A stretch of 64,000 nt of DNA from Thermopolyspora flexuosa (GTDB taxonomy: Bacteria > Actinomycetota > Actinomycetes > Streptosporangiales > Streptosporangiaceae): the NCBI RefSeq assembly GCF_006716785.1, contig NZ_VFPQ01000001.1, positions 3,844,001 through 3,908,000 of the forward strand, given 5' to 3'. Within the stretch, counting starts at the first letter, position 1. Each line of letters begins with the position of its first letter. The position numbers were made by a program, and so were the translations under genes. This document shows positions 57,144-64,000 of the stretch, one piece after another. The notes under the pieces were generated by a model. The model was not told where the DNA came from and ran no database searches. It worked only from the letters and a program-made list of their open reading frames with translations.

Positions 57144-58904
57144 TCAGCGGGAACGCCGCTGGGTCGCCCACTTGCGGATGAGCGCGATCCGCTCCCGGAC
57201 CTGCTCCGCGGTGGCCTGGGCGATCGGCGGCCCGCCGGTGAGGCGGCGCAGCTCGGCGTGAATGACCCCGTGCGGCTGGCCGGTGCGGTGGTTCCACGCG
57301 CCGACAAGGCTGTTCAGCTCCTTGCGCAGCGCGTGCAGCTCCTCGTGCGGCGACCGCTCGGGCTCCGGCTCGGCAGTGCGCGACCTGCGGCGCTTGGCGG
57401 CGAGCTGCTCCGACTGGCGCTTGCGGAGCAGGGTGGCGACCTGCTCGGGCTCGAGCAGTCCGGGCAGGCCGAGGAACTCCTCCTCCTCGGGGGAGCCCGG
57501 GGCGGCGGCGGTGCCGAACTCGCCGCCGTCGAAGAGCACCCGGTCGAAGGTGGCGGACGCCTCGACGGTCTCGAACGGCAGCTCGTCGCCGAGCACGTCG
57601 GGGTTGTCCTTCTTCCGCTGCGCGTCCTCCACGAGGAAGTCGTCGAGGCCCTCCTCGGGCTGCCGCCGCACGAGCACGTGGTCCCGCTCCGCCTCCATCT
57701 CCGCGGCGTAGCCCATGAGCAGCGGGATCGAGGGCAGGAACACCGAGGCGGTCTCGCCCCGCCGCCGCGCCCGGACGAACCGGCCGATCGCCTGGGCGAA
57801 GAACAGCGGCGTGGACACGCTCGTCGCGTAGACGCCGACGGCGAGCCGGGGGATGTCGACGCCCTCGGAGACCATGCGCACCGCGACCAGCCAGCGGTCG
57901 TCGGACGCGGCGAACTGTTTGATCTTCTTCGACGCGGTCGGGTCGTCGGAGAGCACCACCGTGGCCCCGTGCCCGGTGATCTCCCGCAGCAGCCGGGCGT
58001 ACGCGCGGGCGGCCTCGTGGTCGGAGGCGATCACCATCGCACCGGCGTCGGGCACGTGCCGCCGCACCTCGGTCAGCCGCTTGTCCGCGGCGCGCAGCAC
58101 CTGCCGGATCCAGTCGCCCTTCGGGTCGAGCGCGGCCCGCCAGGCCTGGGCGAGCTGGTCCTTGCTGAGCGGCTCGCCGAGGGTCGCGGCGATCTCGTCA
58201 CCGGCCCTGGTCCGCCACCGCATCTCCCCCGCGTACGCGAGGAAGATCACCGGCCGGACGACGCCGTCGGCGAGCGCCGGGCCGTACCCGTAGGAGTAGT
58301 CGGCCACGCTGCGCAGCGCGCCGTCGCCGTCCTCCACGTAGGTGACGAACGGGATGGGGTTGTTGTCGGACCGGAACGGCGTGCCGGTGAGGGAGAGCCG
58401 GCGGGTGGCGGGCTCGAACGCCTCCCGGATGCCGTCCCCCCAGGACTTGGCGTCCCCGGCGTGGTGGATCTCGTCGAAGATGACGAGGGTACGGCGGGCC
58501 TCGGTGCGCGCCCGGTGCAGCGCCGGATGCATCGCCACCTGGGCGTAGGTGATCGCGACACCGATGAAGTCCCGGGAGGTGGTGCCCTGGCTGTTCTTGA
58601 AGTCCGGGTCGACCGGGATGCCGACCCGGCCGGCCGCCTCGGCCCACTGACGCTTCAGGTGCTCGGTCGGGGTGACGATCGTCACGGCCCGGACCACACC
58701 GCGGGCGAGCAGCTCGGTCGCGATGCGCAGCGCATAGGTCGTCTTACCCGCTCCGGGCGTCGCCACGGTGAGGAAGTCGCGCGGCTCGCGCCGGAAGTAC
58801 AGCTCGAACGCCTCCTGCTGCCAGGCACGCAGCTTGGGCGCCGTGCCCCAGGCGGCGCGGTTGGGGTACGACGGTGACAGATGAGACGCGGCTGAGGTGC
58901 TCAC
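57144..58904 (-). CDS. DEAD/DEAH-box (superfamily 2) helicase
   Basis: This 586-residue helicase has a Q-rich start (KLRAWQQEAFELYF), Walker A TPGAGKTT, the TPTEHLKRQW motif Ia, DEIHH (motif II), SLTGTPFRSD (motif III) and C-terminal motifs V/VI (VRMVSEGVDIPRLAVGVYAT, FFAQAIGRFVRARR). It resembles the type III restriction/UvrB-like actinobacterial 'ATP-dependent helicase' group of unknown nucleic-acid target. GTG 58904 is chosen; TACGCT 9 nt upstream suggests a (nearly) leaderless mRNA. The frame extends to 58982 without domain support. Confidence 0.9.
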   Translation of the reverse strand: MSTSAASHLSPSYPNRAAWGTAPKLRAWQQEAFELYFRREPRDFLTVATPGAGKTTYALRIATELLARGVVRAVTIVTPTEHLKRQWAEAAGRVGIPVDPDFKNSQGTTSRDFIGVAITYAQVAMHPALHRARTEARRTLVIFDEIHHAGDAKSWGDGIREAFEPATRRLSLTGTPFRSDNNPIPFVTYVEDGDGALRSVADYSYGYGPALADGVVRPVIFLAYAGEMRWRTRAGDEIAATLGEPLSKDQLAQAWRAALDPKGDWIRQVLRAADKRLTEVRRHVPDAGAMVIASDHEAARAYARLLREITGHGATVVLSDDPTASKKIKQFAASDDRWLVAVRMVSEGVDIPRLAVGVYATSVSTPLFFAQAIGRFVRARRRGETASVFLPSIPLLMGYAAEMEAERDHVLVRRQPEEGLDDFLVEDAQRKKDNPDVLGDELPFETVEASATFDRVLFDGGEFGTAAAPGSPEEEEFLGLPGLLEPEQVATLLRKRQSEQLAAKRRRSRTAEPEPERSPHEELHALRKELNSLVGAWNHRTGQPHGVIHAELRRLTGGPPIAQATAEQVRERIALIRKWATQRRSR

Positions 58905-58984
58905 AATGAATCGAGCGTAGCCTGCGCCGCCGACGAACGCGTGAAGCCGCCGGTCATCCGCCCGGCGCGGCGCAGCGGACACCG

Positions 58985-59749
58985 TCAGCGCATGGCGGTC
59001 ATGACCGCGGCGATCTCGCCGCGCAGCCGGGGCTCGTCCGGCTGGGCCATGCCCACCACGACCGTGCCGCTCCGCTCCCCCTCGATCACCATGACCCGCA
59101 GGTAGGAGGGCGCGTTCACCACGTCCCGGTATTCGGCGCGCAGCGACCGCACGTGGGCGGCCCGGCCGCCGACCGTGACGCCCCGGTCCTCGACCACGGT
59201 CACCTTGTCGGCGTGGAGCAGCAGCCGGGAGTAGAACTCGCCGAGCTCGGCCGCGGCCTGGCGCACCCCGGAGGCGCGCACCCCCTCATCCGGCCGCGCC
59301 ATCACGATCGCGTTCTCGTGGTTCACCACCGAGGTGAACGCGGTCACCGGCGCCACCCGCCCGGCCCGCCAGCCGGGCGGCAGCGCGAAGCTCACCCCGG
59401 CGAGGGCGTCCACCACGCGCGGCGGCGGCTCCGCGGAGTCCCGCAGGCGGCCCAGCCCGAAGGCGACGAGCCCGGCGACCAGCCCGCCGCCCACGACGAG
59501 CACGGCGAGGACGACCAGCGCCCGGGCGAGCGGGCGCGGGATGCGCGGCGGCGGGGGCGGCGTCGGCGTGCCGTACCGGCGCGCCGAGGGCGGGAGCGCG
59601 TCCTCCGGCGCGGGCCCTTCCGCCACCGGCGGCGCGTGCTCCATCGCGGCGGGACGGGCCTGCGGATCCGGCGAGGGCGGATCCTGGGTGGGCGGCGGCC
59701 AGACGCGTGTCGCGTACGGCGGTCGGCGCCTCGGCGGTCGATCGTCCAC
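58985..59749 (-). CDS. Proline-rich single-pass membrane protein of unknown function
   Basis: This 254-residue protein has a Pro/Arg-rich cytoplasmic part of about 65 residues and one membrane helix (ALVVLAVLVVGGGLVAGLVAF). An extracytoplasmic domain follows that begins GVSFALPPGWRAG, a pattern seen in LpqN/lipoprotein-type 'fitness' domains of actinobacteria. GTG 59749 has AGGAGG 4-5 nt upstream; ATG 59782 is the alternative. Not assigned to a process. Confidence 0.7.
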   Translation of the reverse strand: MDDRPPRRRPPYATRVWPPPTQDPPSPDPQARPAAMEHAPPVAEGPAPEDALPPSARRYGTPTPPPPPRIPRPLARALVVLAVLVVGGGLVAGLVAFGLGRLRDSAEPPPRVVDALAGVSFALPPGWRAGRVAPVTAFTSVVNHENAIVMARPDEGVRASGVRQAAAELGEFYSRLLLHADKVTVVEDRGVTVGGRAAHVRSLRAEYRDVVNAPSYLRVMVIEGERSGTVVVGMAQPDEPRLRGEIAAVMTAMR

Positions 59750-59912
59750 GCGGCCTCCTGGTCGAGCTGCCGGGGCTTTCATTCAAACCCACGCGCCGCC
59801 GCGCCACCGGTGTTGTGCCTTTTCGGATGGGAAAGATGCCCGGGCGCACCCGGCCCGGATCCGGGACGGGCCGGTCATACCGGTCGATCCGGCGGCGGGC
59901 CGGGGAGGGCGC

Positions 59913-60812
59913 CTACTCCGCGCGCTGCCGGTAGGCCGTCCACATCTCCTGGATGCGGACCGCCTGCCCGGGGGTGAAGTGCGTCATGCACCGGTCGTGC
60001 GAGTAGTCCATGAAGTTGTGGATCGGGTCCTCGCCGGGCGCGGGGCAGGTGTCCTTGCCCTCGGGACAGCCGTGGGTCGCCACCCCCTCCGGCGGGGTGT
60101 CGTCGACGTAGTCCCCGGGCTCCTCGCAGCCGTTCTCGAAGGTGTGCAGCAGGCCGAGCCAGTGGCCGATCTCGTGCACCCCGGTCATGCCGCGGTCGAA
60201 GTTCGGCAGCGTGCCGCCGGGCAGGGTGCGCCAGTCGATCACCACGCCGTCGAGGGTCGGCGCCTGGTCGTACTGGAAGGGGTAGGTGGAGTAGCCGAGC
60301 ACGAGTTCCCCCAGCTCGGCGAGGTAGAGGTTGAGGGTCTCCGGACCGCCGCGGCGCAACGTCGCCTTGAGCGCCTCCTCGTGGCCGAGCGGGTCGCGGA
60401 ACCAGGCGGGGCTCTCGGTCCGGGTGATGCCGGCCAGCCGGAACCGGACGCCGGTGTCGGTGCCGCCCAGTTTGCCGCCGTAGGCGGCGTTGAGGGTGGC
60501 GATCTGCTGCCGCACCGCCGCGACGGAGGCGCCGGTGCCGCCCGAGGTGATGATGTGCACCCAGGTCGGCACGGTGATGGTCTGCGTCCGGCGGCGGGGA
60601 TGGGCCCGCTCCGCGGCGGCGAGGCGGCGCCGGAAGTCCGCCATCATGCGCGCGATCTCGCCGGCGCTCGGCGTGTACGGCTCCTGCCCCCGCGCGGCCA
60701 CGCGGAGGGCGTGGCGGGGACCGCAGGAGCCGTGCCGTACGTCGGTCGAGCCGGGCGCGCTCGCCCCCACGAACAGGCACACCAGCGATAAGGCGATCAG
60801 GCGCCGGCCCAT
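59913..60812 (-). CDS. Secreted zinc metalloprotease, M43 (pappalysin-like) family
   Basis: This 299-residue protein has a signal peptide (RRLIALSLVCLFVGASA). The catalytic domain has HEIGHWLGLLH (His213, Glu214, His217, third ligand His223) and the Met-turn in HNFMDYSHDRCM, as in cytophagalysin/pappalysin relatives. Cysteines near CPEGKDTCPAPGED probably form the usual disulfides. It would act outside the cell on proteins. The start at ATG 60812 fits the signal peptide. Confidence 0.92.
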   Translation of the reverse strand: MGRRLIALSLVCLFVGASAPGSTDVRHGSCGPRHALRVAARGQEPYTPSAGEIARMMADFRRRLAAAERAHPRRRTQTITVPTWVHIITSGGTGASVAAVRQQIATLNAAYGGKLGGTDTGVRFRLAGITRTESPAWFRDPLGHEEALKATLRRGGPETLNLYLAELGELVLGYSTYPFQYDQAPTLDGVVIDWRTLPGGTLPNFDRGMTGVHEIGHWLGLLHTFENGCEEPGDYVDDTPPEGVATHGCPEGKDTCPAPGEDPIHNFMDYSHDRCMTHFTPGQAVRIQEMWTAYRQRAE

Positions 60813-61071
60813 GCACCCCTCCGGTCAGCAGTAGGCGGAGTGCTGACGCTAACCGGAAGGGGCCACGCGGCCGACGACCAACACGCCGTACCGCTCAGCG
60901 CACACCGGGTTTTGACCTGCTCTCGTACCGGCGGGCCGGACGCCGCCCTGCCGGGCCCGCCCGGCGTGCCGTGCGCCCGCGTCCCCGCGGCGGGTCACGC
61001 CGCGGCGCGGGCGTCTCACGGGCGGGTTCCCCGGGCCAGGGCCGAAGGCCCCTTGGCGGGGCGGCGACGGG
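60813..61071. other. Gene-free spacer
   Basis: No gene is seen in about 260 bp between the M43 protease start and the DUF3039 stop. It should contain the protease promoter. Confidence 0.5.
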
Positions 61072-61320
61072 TCAGCCGTTCTCCGGCTCGCCCGGGGGCA
61101 GCTCGTCGTAGATCCGCTTGCACTCCGGGCAGACGGGGTACTTGCTCGGGTCGCGGTTCGGGACCCACACCTTCCCGCAGAGCGCACGGACCGGGATCCC
61201 GGTCACGTTGCTCTCGACGATCTTGCTCTTCTCCACATAGTGGGCGAACCGCTCGTGGTCACCGTCGCCGTGGGAGAGCTTCGGGCGTACGTCGCTCTCA
61301 GGAAGGATCTTGGTGCTCAT
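61072..61320 (-). CDS. DUF3039 small zinc-ribbon-like protein
   Basis: This 82-residue protein has the DUF3039 pattern: HYVEKSKIVESNVTGIPVRALCGKVWVP and a CPECK pair near the end (Cys-x2-Cys plus an upstream Cys), suggesting metal binding. It is widespread in actinobacteria without known function. GGCCAG and then GAGAGGGAGG lie before the ATG. Confidence 0.92.
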   Translation of the reverse strand: MSTKILPESDVRPKLSHGDGDHERFAHYVEKSKIVESNVTGIPVRALCGKVWVPNRDPSKYPVCPECKRIYDELPPGEPENG

Positions 61321-61495
61321 CTGGCCTCCCTCTCCGGCCAGGCGAGCACAGGTCCACTGTGCGCACTGGCTCGCCGGCTTCGCTCACTCACGAGAATCGA
61401 GTGTATTGCGTCCGCGAAGGTCCGCGCGGCCCGGCGGACCGGCCCCGGCGCGCCGCGCGGCGTCCCCGAGAGCGTTCGAGGCCCAGGCCCCGGTG

Positions 61496-63112
61496 TCACC
61501 CCAGGTGCACCGGTACGTCGCCGGGCTGCCTGCGTCCCGCCTTGACGAACAGGCTGAGGACCGCCGCGCACACCGCGATCGCCGTGCTGACGAGGAACCC
61601 GAAGTGCATGCCGTCGAGGAACGACAGGTGGGCCGCCTGGGTGATCGCCTCGAGCACCTGCGGCGGCGTGCCCTCCGGGGCGGGCACCACCCCGGCCGCG
61701 ACCGCGCCCGCCATCCGGTCCACCTGCTCGGCCGGCGGCACCGGCAGCTTCACCTCCGCGAAGTGCCGCGGCAGCACCTCGGTCACCTTGGCGGTGATCA
61801 CCGCCCCGAGTACGGCGGTGCCGAGCGCGCCGCCGACCTGCATCGCGGACTGCTGCAGGCCGGAGGCGACGCCGGACAGGTCGCCCGGCGCGTTGCCCAC
61901 GATCACCTGGGTGGCGCCCACCATCACCGGGGAGAGGCCGAAGGCGAGCAGCGTGAACGGCACGGCCGACGCGAGGTAGGAGGCGTCGAGCTCGAGGCGG
62001 GAGAGCAGGAACATCGCCAGGGCGGTGATGAGCATGCCGACCGCCATCGGGATCCTGGGCCCGAGTTTGCTCTGCGCGAGCCCGGCGAGCGGCGAGGCGA
62101 CGATCATGCCGGCGCTCATCGGGAGCATGCGCAGGCCGGCCTCGAGCGGGCTGAGCCCGTGCACGCCCTGGAAGAAGAAGGTGACGAAGAACATCGCGCC
62201 GAGCATGGAAAAGCTCACCAGGATCATGAGCACGGTGCCGATCGAGACCGACGCGTTGCGGAACAGGCCGAGCGGCAGCAGCGGCTGGGCGGCCCGGGCC
62301 TGCCAGGCGACGAAGAGCGCGCCGATCACCACGGCGGCGGCGAAGAAGCCGAGGGTCCGGCCGTCGCCCCAGCCGTACTCGGGGGCCTTGATGATCGCCC
62401 ACACCAGGCAGAACATCGCGCCGGACAGCAGCACCACGCCGAGACCGTCGATCCGGGACAGCTGCTCGGCCCGGCTCTCGGCGAGCACCCACAGGCCGAG
62501 GAGGATCGCGGCGATCCCGATCGGCACGTTGATGAAGAACACCGACTGCCAGTTCACCTGCTCCACCAGCACGCCGCCGACGATCGGCCCGGCCGCGGAG
62601 GACAGGCCCATGACCGCGCCCCACACCCCGAACGCGACGTTGAGCCGGTCGCCGGGGAAGGCGACCCGCAGCAGGGCGAGCGAGGCCGGGTTGAGCAGCG
62701 CGCCGAACAGGCCCTGCAGCACCCGGAAGGCGATGAGCCAGCCGATCGACCCGGTGAGGCCGATCGCGAGCGAGCTGGCGGCGAACCCGGCGACCCCGAG
62801 GAGGAACACCTTCTTGTGGCCGAACAGGTCACCGAGCTTCCCGGCGGTGATCATGAAGACGGCGAGGGCGAGCAGGTAGCCGCTGGTGACCCACTGCAGG
62901 TCGGAGAGCGAGGCGCCGAGCTCCCGGCCGATCGCCGGGTTGGCGATCGCCACCACCGTGCCGTCGAGCAGCACCATGATCGCGCCGAGCCCGACCGCGC
63001 ACAGCGTCAGCCACGGGTTCCGCGGGCGCGGCGCGCGGGCGCCGCGGGCTGGACGGTCACCGGTTGGGCCATGTATTCCCCCAAGTGGTCGCGACGGGCG
63101 GGCCGTCGGCAT
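61496..63112 (-). CDS. MFS drug efflux transporter, DHA2 (EmrB/QacA) family
   Basis: This 538-residue, 14-helix transporter has the DHA2 hallmarks: LDGTVVAIANPAIGREL (motif D region), DLFGHKKVFLLGVAGFAASS (motif A), RVLQGLFGALLNPASLALL and a motif C region (GPIVGGVLVEQVNWQSVFFIN). Export of hydrophobic compounds is expected. The 5' end is odd: the only start with a good ribosome binding site (GGGGGAAT before ATG 63075) is in another frame and stops after 21 codons. The long frame opens only from ATG 63112, which has no ribosome binding site. A frameshift in the gene or in the assembly is likely. Confidence 0.9.
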   Translation of the reverse strand: MPTARPSRPLGGIHGPTGDRPARGARAPRPRNPWLTLCAVGLGAIMVLLDGTVVAIANPAIGRELGASLSDLQWVTSGYLLALAVFMITAGKLGDLFGHKKVFLLGVAGFAASSLAIGLTGSIGWLIAFRVLQGLFGALLNPASLALLRVAFPGDRLNVAFGVWGAVMGLSSAAGPIVGGVLVEQVNWQSVFFINVPIGIAAILLGLWVLAESRAEQLSRIDGLGVVLLSGAMFCLVWAIIKAPEYGWGDGRTLGFFAAAVVIGALFVAWQARAAQPLLPLGLFRNASVSIGTVLMILVSFSMLGAMFFVTFFFQGVHGLSPLEAGLRMLPMSAGMIVASPLAGLAQSKLGPRIPMAVGMLITALAMFLLSRLELDASYLASAVPFTLLAFGLSPVMVGATQVIVGNAPGDLSGVASGLQQSAMQVGGALGTAVLGAVITAKVTEVLPRHFAEVKLPVPPAEQVDRMAGAVAAGVVPAPEGTPPQVLEAITQAAHLSFLDGMHFGFLVSTAIAVCAAVLSLFVKAGRRQPGDVPVHLG

Positions 63113-63319
63113 GGTGAACGGCGTTGCTGAAGGTCGGTGAGGAACGGCCGGTGACAGCGGGCGTGCCCGGGCCGCGCTGCCGCGTCACGGGTCACGGCGG
63201 CAGGCGGCGCCGGCCGGGCCGCCCGGTGCGCCCCGCGTCCCGGGCGGCGGCCCCGCGCAGGCGCGTCCGGACGGCGGGTGAGCCGCGTCGGCCCGCCGTA
63301 CCCGGGTCCGGCCGTGGTG

Positions 63320-63898
63320 TCAGTTCATGTTGGGGTCGTCGGGGAAGGTCGCCACGAAGGCGAGCTCGTTCCGCTGCCGGCGCAGCACCGCACGCCAGAG
63401 GCTCTCGGGGTCGGAGTGGAAGGTGTCGCCCGGCTCGGCGTCGACGAGGTACCAGGCGCCCTGCCGGATCTCGGCCTCGAGCTGACCGGCCGACCACCCG
63501 GCGTACCCCGCGAAGATGCGCATCTGGGTGATCTCACCGGCGAGGATCTCCGGGGGCGCGTCGAGGTCGACGGTGCCCAGCCGCGCCACCGCCGGAGTGG
63601 GCGAGTGCAGCCGCCGCCAGCCCAGCGGCTCCTCCCCGCTCGGCACCGCCGCCAACGCCAGCGCGCTGTCGGTCTGCACCGGTCCGCCCTGGAACAGCAC
63701 CGATGGCCCGGTGACGAGGGAGTCCCAGGAGGGCAGCACCTGCGTCACGCTGATGTCACTCGGACGGTTCAGCACCACCCCGAGCGTGCCGCGGTCCTCG
63801 TCGTGCTCGAGGATCAGCACCACGCTGCGCCTGAAGTTGGGGTCGTCGAGCAGTGGCGTGGCCACCAGCAGCGCGCCGACGTAGATCCCCTCTGCCAT
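63320..63898 (-). CDS. YqgE/AlgH family protein (UPF0301)
   Basis: This 192-residue protein has the AlgH blocks GALLVATPLLDDPNFRRSVVLILEHD, GTLGVVLNRPSD, LFQGGPVQTDSALAL and IFAGYAGWSAGQLEAEI. The family is widespread and its biochemical role is not settled. The start ATG 63898 matches the family N-terminus. The 100 bp upstream to the window end hold no gene. Confidence 0.95.
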   Translation of the reverse strand: MAEGIYVGALLVATPLLDDPNFRRSVVLILEHDEDRGTLGVVLNRPSDISVTQVLPSWDSLVTGPSVLFQGGPVQTDSALALAAVPSGEEPLGWRRLHSPTPAVARLGTVDLDAPPEILAGEITQMRIFAGYAGWSAGQLEAEIRQGAWYLVDAEPGDTFHSDPESLWRAVLRRQRNELAFVATFPDDPNMN

Positions 63899-64000
63899 AC
63901 ATCCATGATGGCGGGTATTGCGCCATAAGCGAGCCTCGCCCCCCGAGTTCGCAGAGCCGTAACACGCCCGTGCCCGCCGGAGCGGTCCAGGCCCGGATCG

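Overview
The window is about 64 kb of very GC-rich actinobacterial chromosome. The gene set points to a filamentous, probably thermophilic member of the Streptosporangiales, Thermobispora-like. Evidence: conservon-type genes (roadblock protein plus small GTPase), a GlnR-type operator before amtB-glnK-glnD, the Mec-CysO-CysM cysteine pathway, DUF2017-ClpS, DUF3039, heavy use of GTACGG, and many promoters with a TAnnnT box only 6-8 nt before the start codon (leaderless mRNAs). The genus is an inference; no rRNA is present.

Left part (1-22.6 kb): a nitrate/nitrite-type sensor kinase cut by the left edge, a lipoprotein solute-binding protein and a partial conservon; the nitrogen module amtB-glnK-glnD; a group 2 sigma factor; a histidine-degradation operon (hutU, an M20 amidohydrolase, hutF, hutI); a LacI regulator and a membrane protein; then a tandem glycine riboswitch driving gcvT-gcvH, followed by sdaA. 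These genes channel histidine, glycine, serine and ammonium into nitrogen metabolism.

Island (about 22.6-32.2 kb): lower GC3, AT-rich promoter DNA and long gene-poor stretches. It holds an FxsA/FxsB-type cyclophane RiPP system: a radical SAM/SPASM enzyme, a separate HExxH-type peptide beta-hydroxylase with its motif intact, an NB-ARC/TPR STAND protein, a 71-residue FxsA-like precursor with an unusual C-terminus, and a second, nSTAND1-type TPR ATPase. This is the most interesting part of the window.

Middle (32-44.5 kb): a polytopic glycosyltransferase-like protein whose 3' end overlaps a convergent amaP gene; a DUF6286 protein; a PLP-dependent D-amino-acid enzyme; a DUF3618 protein; bcp; a class I tRNA with the leucine-type anticodon UAG; a two-component pair followed by an ABC exporter (ATPase plus FtsX permease); and a free-standing papain-fold glutamine-deamidase toxin-like protein with a YrhB/Imm35-like partner.

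Right part (44.5-64 kb): mostly housekeeping genes: murI, an RNase Z-like hydrolase, rph and rdgB; a thioesterase-fold protein; a DUF3352 membrane protein; a PEP-mutase-family enzyme; mec, cysO and cysM; DUF2017 and clpS; pncB and pncA; a coiled-coil protein built from 11-residue repeats; a helicase; a secreted M43 metalloprotease; DUF3039; a DHA2 efflux pump with a doubtful 5' end; and an AlgH/YqgE protein. No rRNA, CRISPR array, integrase or intact insertion sequence was seen.
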